Assembly (NCBI GenBank): GCA_964572745.1
Contig: CAZNFT010000008.1
Span: forward strand, 1-52,242
Source of the DNA: M50B103 sp041667565
GTDB taxonomy: Bacteria; Fidelibacterota; Fidelibacteria; Fidelibacterales; Fidelibacteraceae
Reading direction: 5' to 3'
DNA: 52,242 bases
In this document: one piece after another, positions 16,033 to 24,306 of the stretch
How positions within the stretch are numbered: position 1 is the stretch's first letter
Layout: each line of letters begins with the position of its first letter
Translations under genes and position numbers: made by a program
The notes under the pieces: model-generated
What the model was told of the DNA's origin: nothing
Database searches by the model: none
The model's input: the letters and a program-made list of their open reading frames with translations, nothing else

Positions 16033-17269
16033 CAATGGCTAAAGCAAAATTTGAACGTACCAAACCCCACGTGAACATAGGAACGATTGGTCACGTAGAT
16101 CACGGTAAAACAACACTTACTGCTGCTATTACAACAGTTTTATCAAAAGCAGGCGGTGCAGAAGTTCGTTCATTTGACAGTATTGATAATGCACCCGAAG
16201 AACGTGAACGTGGTATTACAATTGCGACCTCTCACGTTGAATATGAAACAGCCAACCGCCATTATGCGCACGTTGACTGTCCGGGCCACGCAGATTACAT
16301 TAAGAACATGATTACCGGAGCCGCTCAGATGGACGGTGCTATTTTGGTAGTATCAGCCGCTGATGGTCCTATGCCTCAAACCCGCGAACACGTTTTATTG
16401 GCAAAACAGGTGAATGTACCTTACATCGTTGTTTTTATGAACAAAGTTGATATGGTAGATGACCCTGAACTATTAGAGCTTGTAGAAATGGAACTTCGTG
16501 AATTATTGAGTGAATACGATTTTCCCGGTGACGATACTCCGATTGTCATGGGGTCAGCACTTGAAGCTTTGAACAATCCTGATGATGCAGAAAAGACAAA
16601 ATGTATTTTTGATTTGATGGATGCAGTTGATTCATATGTTCCAGAGCCAGAACGTGCAGTTGACAAACCTTTCTTGATGCCAGTAGAAGATGTATTTTCA
16701 ATTACAGGACGTGGAACCGTTGGTACAGGTCGTATTGAACGCGGCGTGATCAAGGTTGGAGAAGAAGTAGAGATCGTAGGTATGACAGATGAACCTGCAA
16801 AGAAAACAGTTGTAACCGGTGTTGAAATGTTCCGTAAGTTATTGGATCGTGGAGAAGCCGGTGATAATGCTGGTTTATTGCTTCGCGGAATTGACAAGGA
16901 ATGGTTACGCCGAGGAATGGTTGTAGCTGCGCCTAAGTCAATTACACCTCACAAGAAATTCAAAGCAAACTTCTATGTCTTGAAGAAAGAAGAAGGCGGA
17001 CGTCATACACCTTTTATGGATGGCTATCGTCCACAGTTCTACCTTCGTACCACGGATGTAACTGGATCTATCGCACTTCCTGATGGAGTAGAAATGGTAA
17101 TGCCCGGAGACAACATTGAAGCTGTTGTTGAATTGATCGTACCCGTTGCGATGGAAAGAGAACTACGTTTCGCTATTCGTGAAGGTGGTCGTACGGTTGG
17201 TGCTGGTGTTGTAACAGAGATCATTGAATAATAAAGGCTAGAGTACTATGGCAGGACAAAAAATACGCA
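16033..17269 (+). repeat. tuf repeat, copy 1 (identical to 31961-33197)
   Basis: The stretch starts 2 nt before the tuf ATG and runs through tuf, the intergenic spacer and the first seven codons of rpmG. By eye it is base-for-base the same as 31961-33197 (offset 15928), where the right end lies in rpsJ. Flanking sequences differ at once on both sides (TACTA before the left end against TTTTT; AATAAT after the right end against TTGCG). Confidence 0.9.
16035..17231 (+). CDS. tuf: Elongation factor Tu, copy 1
   Basis: This 398-aa GTPase delivers aminoacyl-tRNA to the ribosome. It has P-loop GHVDHGKTT, switch RGITIATSHVEYE, DCPGHADY, NKVDMVDD and the domain II/III sequence of bacterial EF-Tu. RSFDSIDNAPEERERGIT is Bacteroidetes-like. 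The start MAKAKFERTKPHVN is chosen because GGAG lies upstream and the other copy starts at the same Met; an in-frame extension to 15987 would run into the tRNA. It is followed by rpmG after 16 nt. It is identical in DNA sequence to the copy at 31963. Confidence 0.98.
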   Translation: MAKAKFERTKPHVNIGTIGHVDHGKTTLTAAITTVLSKAGGAEVRSFDSIDNAPEERERGITIATSHVEYETANRHYAHVDCPGHADYIKNMITGAAQMDGAILVVSAADGPMPQTREHVLLAKQVNVPYIVVFMNKVDMVDDPELLELVEMELRELLSEYDFPGDDTPIVMGSALEALNNPDDAEKTKCIFDLMDAVDSYVPEPERAVDKPFLMPVEDVFSITGRGTVGTGRIERGVIKVGEEVEIVGMTDEPAKKTVVTGVEMFRKLLDRGEAGDNAGLLLRGIDKEWLRRGMVVAAPKSITPHKKFKANFYVLKKEEGGRHTPFMDGYRPQFYLRTTDVTGSIALPDGVEMVMPGDNIEAVVELIVPVAMERELRFAIREGGRTVGAGVVTEIIE

Positions 17270-17412
17270 ATAATATCATTTTGGCATGCGAGGAATGTAA
17301 ACGTCGTAACTATACGACAACGAAAAACAAACGTAAACATCCTCAACGCGTGGAATTTAAAAAGTACTGCCCGTGGTGCCAAAAGCATACAAATCATAAA
17401 GAAACGCGATAA
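17248..17412 (+). CDS. rpmG: 50S ribosomal protein L33
   Basis: This 54-aa zinc-ribbon protein has Cys14-xx-Cys17 and Cys41-xx-Cys44, and the core ACEECKRRNYTTTKNK. Its first seven residues, MAGQKIR, are identical in protein and DNA to the start of ribosomal protein S10 at 33176, as the shared tuf tract runs into both genes. The usual L33 start differs, so the N-terminus appears rewritten by gene conversion. It lies 16 nt after tuf and 9 nt before tRNA-Trp. Confidence 0.93.
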   Translation: MAGQKIRNNIILACEECKRRNYTTTKNKRKHPQRVEFKKYCPWCQKHTNHKETR

Positions 17413-17421
17413 AAGTGAGTC

Positions 17422-17494
17422 AGGCCAGTAGTTCAACTGGCAGAGCAGCGGTCTCCAAAACCGCAAGTTGGGGGTTCGAATCCCTCCTGGCCTG
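17422..17494 (+). tRNA. tRNA-Trp (anticodon CCA)
   Basis: The gene is 73 nt. Acceptor AGGCCAG pairs with CTGGCCT. Anticodon arm GCGGT-CTCCAAA-ACCGC gives CCA. T arm GGGGG-TTCGAAT-CCCTC has one weak pair. It lies between rpmG and secE, the usual bacterial order. Confidence 0.95.
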
Positions 17495-17517
17495 CGAGAC
17501 AAACGAGGACAAGAAAT

Positions 17518-17715
17518 ATGAAATTGTTTGACAGAATTAAAGACTTTTTTAGCGGAGTACGCTATGAGATGAAGAAGGTTGTCTGGCCTTCATGGGAAGA
17601 GTTAAAGTCTTCAACAGGTGTGGTATTGATCTTTTCAGCATTTATCACACTCTTCATCGCAATTGTTGACATGGGTGTTGGTACTCTTGTCAGAAAATTA
17701 ATCGAATGGATGTAA
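17518..17715 (+). CDS. secE: Preprotein translocase subunit SecE
   Basis: The 65-aa product is a short single-helix SecE. An amphipathic part with VRYEMKKVVWPSWEEL (the conserved VVWPS motif) is followed by one membrane helix, VVLIFSAFITLFIAIVDMGV. It clamps SecY in the SecYEG channel. It lies 4 nt upstream of nusG, the classic pair. Confidence 0.96.
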   Translation: MKLFDRIKDFFSGVRYEMKKVVWPSWEELKSSTGVVLIFSAFITLFIAIVDMGVGTLVRKLIEWM

Positions 17716-17719
17716 TACT

Positions 17720-18247
17720 ATGAAATGGTATACCCTGAAAGCATTGTCCGGAAAAGAAAGAGCAGTCGCAGAGCGAATTCTCTTCGAAGCTGAAGCTTCC
17801 GGCTTTGTTGATTCCATTGACAATGTCTTAGTCCCAACTGAAAATGTAGTTGAGATGAGAGATGGTAAAAAACGTACGCGGGTTAAAGTATTTTATCCCG
17901 GTTACATTATGATCAAAATGGAAATGTCAGCGGAGACCAAGTATTTTGTAGAGAACATTTCCGGCGTTATTAGTTTCGTCGGGTCAAAAGGTGTTCCACA
18001 GGTTCTTACTGATAAAGAAGTTGCTCGTATTCTTGGTGAAGTCGAAAAGAAAGACGGTCGCGAAGTTATGGCAACACCTTTTAAAATAGGAGAACCTATA
18101 AAAGTAGTTGACGGACCCTTTGTTGATTTCTCCGGTATCGTAGAAGATGTCAATGAAGAGAAACGTAAATTGAAGGTGATGGTTAGTATTTTCGGGCGTT
18201 CAACGCCGGTAGAATTAGATTATCTTCAAGTAGAAAAAGAGAAATAA
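17720..18247 (+). CDS. nusG: Transcription termination/antitermination factor NusG
   Basis: The 175-aa product has an N-terminal NGN domain (KWYTLKALSGKERAVAERI; FYPGYIMIKM) and a C-terminal KOW domain (GEPIKVVDGPFVDFSGIVED). It binds RNA polymerase, suppresses pausing and links it to ribosome or Rho. The length is normal. It is followed by rplK after 33 nt. Confidence 0.97.
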   Translation: MKWYTLKALSGKERAVAERILFEAEASGFVDSIDNVLVPTENVVEMRDGKKRTRVKVFYPGYIMIKMEMSAETKYFVENISGVISFVGSKGVPQVLTDKEVARILGEVEKKDGREVMATPFKIGEPIKVVDGPFVDFSGIVEDVNEEKRKLKVMVSIFGRSTPVELDYLQVEKEK

Positions 18248-18280
18248 AAACGATAAAACCAAAAAAATGGTAACAGAAGT

Positions 18281-18706
18281 ATGGCAAAAAAAGTAGAAGC
18301 ATTGATTAAGTTGCAGCTTCCAGCGGGTAAGGCAAACCCGTCACCACCCGTTGGCCCGGCCTTGGGTCAGCATGGTGTGAATATCATGGAATTTTGTAAA
18401 GCATACAATGCCAAGACCCAGGATCAAATGGGCTTGATAATTCCCGTGATCATTACGGTTTATGGAGACAGGTCATTTACATTTATTACAAAGACCCCAC
18501 CTGCAGCCGTATTGCTCAAGAAAGCAGCAAAGATTGACAAAGGTTCACCAGTATCAAACAAAGAGAAAGTTGGTACAGTAAGTCAAGCCGATCTAGAAGA
18601 AATTGCCAAGTTGAAAATGAAAGATTTAAACGCCCATACAGTTGAGCAGGCCGCCAAAATGATAGCCGGAACCGCTCGAAGCATGGGTTTAAAGGTTGAA
18701 GCTTAA
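18281..18706 (+). CDS. rplK: 50S ribosomal protein L11
   Basis: The 141-aa product has the full L11 layout: N-terminal domain KLQLPAGKANPSPPVGPALG, which binds factors and thiostrepton, and a C-terminal rRNA-binding domain ending in GTARSMGLKVEA. It forms the GTPase centre with L10-L7/L12. It is followed by rplA. Confidence 0.98.
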   Translation: MAKKVEALIKLQLPAGKANPSPPVGPALGQHGVNIMEFCKAYNAKTQDQMGLIIPVIITVYGDRSFTFITKTPPAAVLLKKAAKIDKGSPVSNKEKVGTVSQADLEEIAKLKMKDLNAHTVEQAAKMIAGTARSMGLKVEA

Positions 18707-18722
18707 CTGGAGGCAAGAATTA

Positions 18723-19415
18723 ATGAATAATAGTAAGCGATATTCGGCAAATCAGGGACTTGTTGACAGGACACGTGAATACGCACTTGCCGACGGTATC
18801 GGTTTAGTTAAACAAGCCGCTAACGCCAAGTTCAATGAGTCAATCGAGTTGACACTTAATCTTGGTGTGGACCCTCGATATGCTGATCAAAATATTCGTG
18901 GAACAGTCATCCTTCCCCATGGTACCGGTAAAAAAGTCCGCGTCTTGGTCCTTACACAAGGTGATAAGGTAAAAGAAGCAGAAGAAGCCGGTGCTGATTT
19001 TGCTGGGTTAGAAGAATATGTCAAACAAATCGAAGGTGGTTGGTTTGATTTTGATGTCTGTATTGCAAGTCCTGACGTTATGCGTCATGTTGGTAAACTT
19101 GGACGTGCCTTAGGAACCAGGGGTTTAATGCCCAATCCTAAAACCGGTACTGTTACAAATGATATCCAGCAGGCCGTCAAGGAAGCAAAGGCAGGAAAAA
19201 TATCATTCCGCGTTGACAAATATGGTATTCTTCATGTATTAGTTGGGAAAGCATCTTTCACAGCTGAGCAACTTGAAGATAATATCAAAGGAATGCTTAG
19301 TACTGTAATGAAATTAAAACCCTCGGCTTTAAAAGGTACATATCTTAAGAAGATGACCCTTTCATCCACGCAAGGCCCTGGTGTTAAAATCGATAAACAA
19401 TCTGCATTAGCTTAG
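18723..19415 (+). CDS. rplA: 50S ribosomal protein L1
   Basis: The 230-aa product is L1 of the stalk at the E site. It has the typical NPKTGTVTNDIQQAVKEAKAG segment and FNESIELTLNLGVDPR. The start at 18723 follows a good GGAGG; an upstream start at 18696 would overlap rplK. L1 often represses its own operon, but no such site was identified here. Confidence 0.97.
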   Translation: MNNSKRYSANQGLVDRTREYALADGIGLVKQAANAKFNESIELTLNLGVDPRYADQNIRGTVILPHGTGKKVRVLVLTQGDKVKEAEEAGADFAGLEEYVKQIEGGWFDFDVCIASPDVMRHVGKLGRALGTRGLMPNPKTGTVTNDIQQAVKEAKAGKISFRVDKYGILHVLVGKASFTAEQLEDNIKGMLSTVMKLKPSALKGTYLKKMTLSSTQGPGVKIDKQSALA

Positions 19416-19428
19416 GAGGTTTGTGAAT

Positions 19429-19956
19429 ATGCCAAGCCCGAAAAAAATTGAGCAAGTCAAAGACATCACAGAAAAGATCAAAGGCTCTGGAGCTGTTTAC
19501 TTTTCTGATTATATTGGTCTCAATGTAGCTCAGATCAATGAGCTCCGTTCGGAACTCTTTGAAAAAGATGTTAAGATGCAGGTTGTAAAGAATACTTTAA
19601 TCCTGCGTGCACTTCATGACTTGGGTTATGACGACGTGAAGAAAGATGATTTCCTCGCCGGTTCAACAGCTCTTGTTTACGGAGTGGATCCCGTTGCACC
19701 CGCTAAGATCCTTAGTGAATTTAAAAAGAAAATGAAGGATCTAAAAAAACCAGATGTAAAGGCATTGATCTTTGAAGGTGAGCTTTGTGGTAAAGAAAAA
19801 GTTGATGTGATTGCGGAATTGCCCTCAGCGGAAATTCTACTTTCAACTTTTCTTGCAACCATTCAGTCACCAATGCAAAAGGTACTTGGCTGCTTGCAGT
19901 CACCAATGCGCGATTTGTTGGGTGTCTTGAAATCATTAGAAGAAACAAAACAATAA
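19429..19956 (+). CDS. rplJ: 50S ribosomal protein L10
   Basis: The 175-aa product carries L7/L12 dimers on the ribosome stalk. It has YFSDYIGLNVAQINELR and VVKNTLILRAL in the rRNA-binding part. AGGAGG (19414-19419) is 9 nt before the ATG at 19429 but only 3 nt before a GTG at 19423, so the ATG is preferred. It lies 36 nt before rplL. Confidence 0.95.
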   Translation: MPSPKKIEQVKDITEKIKGSGAVYFSDYIGLNVAQINELRSELFEKDVKMQVVKNTLILRALHDLGYDDVKKDDFLAGSTALVYGVDPVAPAKILSEFKKKMKDLKKPDVKALIFEGELCGKEKVDVIAELPSAEILLSTFLATIQSPMQKVLGCLQSPMRDLLGVLKSLEETKQ

Positions 19957-19992
19957 CTTATAAAAACCCTCAGAAATTAAAGGAGGATTATC

Positions 19993-20370
19993 ATGGCCGA
20001 CATTAAACGTGCCGATGTATTAGCATACTTAGAAACAGCAAACATGCTGGAAATCTCAGAACTAATCCAAGAGATCGAAGACAAATTCGGTGTATCAGCA
20101 GCCGCTCCTGTAGCAGTTGCCGCAGCCGCTGCTCCTGCAGCCGCAGCAGCCGAAGAACAAACAGAATTTGACGTTATGCTTCAGAGCTTTGGCGAAAAGA
20201 AGATCAATGTTATTAAGGTTGTTCGTGAATTGACTGGCTTAGGTCTCAAAGAAGCTAAAGATTTAGTTGAAAGCGCACCTGTTGCTGTTAAAGAAGCTTT
20301 GCCAAAAGACAGTGCAGAAGAAATTAAAACAAAACTTGAAGAAGCAGGAGCTACTGTAGAGCTTAAGTAA
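19993..20370 (+). CDS. rplL: 50S ribosomal protein L7/L12
   Basis: The 125-aa product has an N-terminal dimerisation domain, an Ala-rich hinge (around residues 38-54) and a C-terminal factor-binding domain with GEKKINVIKVVRELTGLGLK and AKDLVESAP. It recruits translation GTPases. AGGAGG precedes the ATG. Confidence 0.98.
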   Translation: MADIKRADVLAYLETANMLEISELIQEIEDKFGVSAAAPVAVAAAAAPAAAAAEEQTEFDVMLQSFGEKKINVIKVVRELTGLGLKEAKDLVESAPVAVKEALPKDSAEEIKTKLEEAGATVELK

Positions 20371-20380
20371 TGGTTTTACA

Positions 20381-20435
20381 GGTAACGCTCAGTGAGTTCA
20401 AAATGAGCCGTCACCTACGCGATGGCTCTCTTTGT
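20381..20435 (+). promoter_or_regulatory. rplL-rpoB intergenic attenuator-like hairpins
   Basis: Two mutually exclusive stems can form. The first pairs GGTAACG-CTCA (20381-20391) with TGAGC-CGTCACC (20404-20415), with one mismatch and one bulge. The second pairs GAGCC (20405-20409) with GGCTC (20424-20428) and is followed by TCTTTGTTTT. The second looks like a weak terminator and the first would block it. A partial terminator is expected here in bacteria, where it lowers rpoBC expression below that of the ribosomal proteins. Confidence 0.45.
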
Positions 20436-20466
20436 TTTAATTTAAATAACAAGGGAGGAAAATCTC

Positions 20467-23400
20467 TTGGCTAGTATCAAAAGAAAGATCAAGCGGACAT
20501 CTTTTTCCAGGATCAAGAATGTTCTTGACGCCCCAGATCTTTTAGATGTACAGTTAAGCTCGTTTGAGGATTTTCTTCAAACGCGTGTACGTCCAAGAAA
20601 TCGACAAGATATCGGACTTGAAAATGTATTCCGTACTATCTTTCCGATCGAAGATAATCATGATACATTCGTTTTAGAATATAAATATTATACGATCGGA
20701 AAACCTCGTTACGAAGAACAGGAATGTGTCGAACGAGGCATTACATATTCTGCCCCATTAAAGGCAAAATTGGTGCTAAAGGTCGCCGAAGAAGATTCTG
20801 ATAACCCAGCTCTGGCTGATACGGTTGAACAGGATGTCTTTTTTGGTAATATCCCCTTTATGACACCGCGCGGTACTTTTATTATTAATGGCGCTGAACG
20901 AATTATTGTATCTCAGTTACAACGTTCTCCCGGCGTCTTTTTTAATGATGCCCGCCATCCCAATGGAACCGTTTTGTATAATGCAAGAATTATACCTATG
21001 CGCGGTTCTTGGGTTGACCTTACAACAGATATTTTTGATGCGATTTATGTTACAATCGATCGTCGAAAAAAATTCCCTGTTACTATTTTCCTGCGTGCTA
21101 TAGGATTTGAATCAAATTATGATATTCTACAGCAATTTAATGTATTAGAAACACTCCCCGTGAATGCTGAGCTGGAAGGACGCCTTGTCGTAACTCCGAT
21201 CATCGATTCTAAAACCGGAGAAGTTGTTCTCAATGCAGGAACTTCCGAAGACCAACAGATTATTATAGATGAACATGTTGTTGCTGATCTGAAGAAATCT
21301 AAGGTCAAAAATATCGAAGTTGTTGCCGAGGGTCGTGAAGTCGATCTAAAGCTATTGGCTAATTCAATTCGTCGTGAACGTGATAAAGTTGATATTCCTG
21401 ACGATGAAGAACGTGAACCAACAGCCGAAGATGCTTTAATTTATCTTTATCGCAACTTGCGCAACGGTGAGCCACCAAATATTGAAACAGCTCAAAAATT
21501 CTTTGAGAAATTATTTTTCTCTCCCAAGAAATATGATCTGGGTCAGGTTGGTCGTTATCGTATGAATAAAAAATTCGATTTGGATATACCTCTGGATAAT
21601 ACGGTTCTCGCACCTGAAGATTTTGTGATGATCGTTGAACAGTTGATCTCAATGCGTCGAGGTGAAAAGGCCTCTGATGATATTGACCATTTAGGTAATC
21701 GTCGAGTTAAAACGGTTGGCGAGCAATTAGCTAATCAATTCTCATTAGCATTTACACGTATGTCTCGTACAATAAAAGATCGTATGAACATTCATAATGC
21801 CGATAAACTGACTCCCCAAGAGCTGATCAACAGCCGGATTTTGACTTCGGTTATTAATACATTCTTTGGTACATCTCAAATGTCTCAGTTTATGGACCAG
21901 ACTAACCCTCTGGCAGAATTGACACACAAACGTCGTCTTTCTGCATTGGGACCAGGTGGTTTAACTCGTGAACGAGCAGGTTTTGAGGTTCGTGATGTTC
22001 ACTACACTCATTATGGCCGTTTATGTCCTATTGAAACACCTGAAGGTCCGAATATTGGTTTGATCTCATCCTTAGCGAATTACGCAGTTATTAATCGCTT
22101 GGGTTTTATCGAAACTCCCTACAGGAAGGTCAGACATAATAAAAATGGTACTAAAGTATCGACATCTATTGATTATCTTTCAGCAGATGACGAAGATCGC
22201 AACACCATAGCACAGGCAAATTCGCTATTAACAGATAAGAATGAATTCGAATCAGATTATATTCGTTGTCGTGAACAAGCGGATTATCCTATTGCTAACC
22301 CTTCAGAAGTTGATTACATGGATGTGTCACCTATTCAGATGGTATCTGCCGCAGCGGCATTGATTCCATTTTTGGAACATGATGATGCTAACCGTGCATT
22401 GATGGGCTCTAACATGCAACGTCAGTCCGTTCCTTTACTTACACCAAAGGCTCCCATCGTTGGTACAGGTATGGAACCGGAAGCAGCGCGTGATTCACGA
22501 GCAGTGGTTATTTCACCAATCGACGCTATTGTTGATTATGTTGATGCCAAAAAGATCGTGCTTCGCCCGCTTAAAGATTTTGATGCTGATGTTTCATTGG
22601 ACGAAAATGAAGGTCGTGTTGTCTTTAACCTAAAGAAATTTCAAAGAACCAACCAAGATACAGCTATCAACCAGCGACCTATTGTTCGCAAGAATCAAAA
22701 GGTAAAAGCCGGTGATCCCATTGCTGATGGAACATCAACGGATCAGGGAGAGCTGGCATTAGGCCGTAATGTATTGGTTGCTTTTATGCCTTGGCGCGGA
22801 TATAACTACGAAGATGCTATCGTTTTAAGTGAACGTTTGGTCAAGGAAGATGTCCTGACTTCAGTTCACGTAAAAGAAGTTGAATTGGAAGTCCGTGACA
22901 CAAAGCGTGGTTCAGAAGAATTGACTCGTGAAATACCCAACGTTTCTGAAGAAGCAACACGAAATATCGATGAAAATGGTATGATCCGCATAGGAGCACC
23001 TGTAAAACCCGGTGATGTTATCATTGGTAAAGTTACACCCAAGGGTGAAACTGATCCTACTCCTGAAGAAAAATTGCTTCGTGCTATTTTTGGTGAAAAA
23101 GCCGGTGATGTTAAGGACGCTTCAAAACGAGCTGACCCATCAACCAATGGTGTCGTTATCGATACACGCCTCTTTGAACGTAAAGGTAAAGAATCGCGTC
23201 GTGACGAAAAATTAAAGATTGAAAAACTTGCTCGCGAATTAGGTGATAGACTTATTGGTTTGCGTAGTAAATTCATTGGTAAATTACAGAACCTTATTGA
23301 AGATCATGAATGTTTAGCTATCTATAATAAGGGTGGTAATATAGTTCATGCAAAACGCAAAACATGGAACTGGGAATTTTTTGAAACAGTTGACTTTGAC

Positions 23401-24282
23401 GATATAGATCTCGAAAAAGCCTGGATCAAAGATGAAGAAGTTTATGCTCGCGTTCTTAAGCTGGTAGAAAACTTCCAAAAGATCGAAGATGGTATTAAGG
23501 AAGATGTTCTGAACGAACAATTTAAAGTTCGTGCCGGCGATGATATGCAACCCGGTGTTCTGAAATTATCTAAAGTTTACATCGCATCTAAGCGTAAGAT
23601 CTCCGTCGGTGATAAAATGGCTGGTCGTCATGGTAACAAGGGTGTGGTATCAATTATCGTACCTGAAGAAGATATGCCTTTCTTGCCCGACGGAACCCCT
23701 GTGGATATCTTACTGAATCCTTTAGGCGTACCTTCTCGTATGAACCTTGGTCAGCTTTATGAAACGATGCTGGGTTGGGCCGGTAAAGAACTTGGTGTTC
23801 ATTTTGAGACCCCTGTTTTTGACGGTGCAAGCTATGATGATATTGCAAAGTTGATGGAAGAAGCTGAATTACCTAGCAATGGCAAAGAAATACTATGTGA
23901 TGGTCGTACAGGTCGTCTGATAGATAATCCTGTTGCTTGCGGTTATATCTATATGATGAAATTGTCACACATGATCGAGGATAAGATGCATGCCCGTTCA
24001 ACAGGGCCTTACTCCCTCATTACTCAACAACCTCTTGGTGGTAAAGCACAATTTGGTGGACAGAGATTTGGTGAGATGGAAGTTTGGGCTTTGGAAGCTT
24101 ATGGCGCAGCGCATACTCTTCATGAAGTTTTGACTGTCAAATCCGATGATGTTGACGGAAGAACACGTATTTATAACGCAATCGTGAAAGGTGAAAACCT
24201 TCCCGAATTTGGAACCCCGGAATCATTCAATGTTCTTTTAAAAGAGCTTGAAGGCCTGGGTATTGAAATGGATTTGATATAA
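20467..24282 (+). CDS. rpoB: DNA-directed RNA polymerase subunit beta
   Basis: The 1271-aa product starts with TTG behind GGGAGG (MASIKRKIKRTSF). The rifampicin-pocket segment around residues 466-505 reads TSQMSQFMDQTNPLAELTHK then RRLSALGPGG, the wild-type sensitive form. GRLCPIETPEGPNIGL and the C-terminal GGQRFGEMEVWALEAYGAA are intact. It forms the catalytic core with RpoC. The length is typical for Bacteroidetes-like beta. It lies about 18-24 nt before rpoC. Confidence 0.99.
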   Translation: MASIKRKIKRTSFSRIKNVLDAPDLLDVQLSSFEDFLQTRVRPRNRQDIGLENVFRTIFPIEDNHDTFVLEYKYYTIGKPRYEEQECVERGITYSAPLKAKLVLKVAEEDSDNPALADTVEQDVFFGNIPFMTPRGTFIINGAERIIVSQLQRSPGVFFNDARHPNGTVLYNARIIPMRGSWVDLTTDIFDAIYVTIDRRKKFPVTIFLRAIGFESNYDILQQFNVLETLPVNAELEGRLVVTPIIDSKTGEVVLNAGTSEDQQIIIDEHVVADLKKSKVKNIEVVAEGREVDLKLLANSIRRERDKVDIPDDEEREPTAEDALIYLYRNLRNGEPPNIETAQKFFEKLFFSPKKYDLGQVGRYRMNKKFDLDIPLDNTVLAPEDFVMIVEQLISMRRGEKASDDIDHLGNRRVKTVGEQLANQFSLAFTRMSRTIKDRMNIHNADKLTPQELINSRILTSVINTFFGTSQMSQFMDQTNPLAELTHKRRLSALGPGGLTRERAGFEVRDVHYTHYGRLCPIETPEGPNIGLISSLANYAVINRLGFIETPYRKVRHNKNGTKVSTSIDYLSADDEDRNTIAQANSLLTDKNEFESDYIRCREQADYPIANPSEVDYMDVSPIQMVSAAAALIPFLEHDDANRALMGSNMQRQSVPLLTPKAPIVGTGMEPEAARDSRAVVISPIDAIVDYVDAKKIVLRPLKDFDADVSLDENEGRVVFNLKKFQRTNQDTAINQRPIVRKNQKVKAGDPIADGTSTDQGELALGRNVLVAFMPWRGYNYEDAIVLSERLVKEDVLTSVHVKEVELEVRDTKRGSEELTREIPNVSEEATRNIDENGMIRIGAPVKPGDVIIGKVTPKGETDPTPEEKLLRAIFGEKAGDVKDASKRADPSTNGVVIDTRLFERKGKESRRDEKLKIEKLARELGDRLIGLRSKFIGKLQNLIEDHECLAIYNKGGNIVHAKRKTWNWEFFETVDFDDIDLEKAWIKDEEVYARVLKLVENFQKIEDGIKEDVLNEQFKVRAGDDMQPGVLKLSKVYIASKRKISVGDKMAGRHGNKGVVSIIVPEEDMPFLPDGTPVDILLNPLGVPSRMNLGQLYETMLGWAGKELGVHFETPVFDGASYDDIAKLMEEAELPSNGKEILCDGRTGRLIDNPVACGYIYMMKLSHMIEDKMHARSTGPYSLITQQPLGGKAQFGGQRFGEMEVWALEAYGAAHTLHEVLTVKSDDVDGRTRIYNAIVKGENLPEFGTPESFNVLLKELEGLGIEMDLI

Positions 24283-24306
24283 TATCCTTCTATAGGAGGA
24301 ATGACA

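Noticed and set aside
16421..16897. 158-codon antisense open frame within tuf, present again at 32349-32825
   Set aside because: It repeats only because tuf itself is duplicated. It is Ser/Thr-rich in the way typical of antisense frames of highly expressed genes.
17221..17502. 93-codon antisense frame over rpmG and tRNA-Trp
   Set aside because: Its start (SRRPGGIRTPNLRFWRPLLC) is the well-known false translation of an antisense tRNA and is a frequent annotation error.
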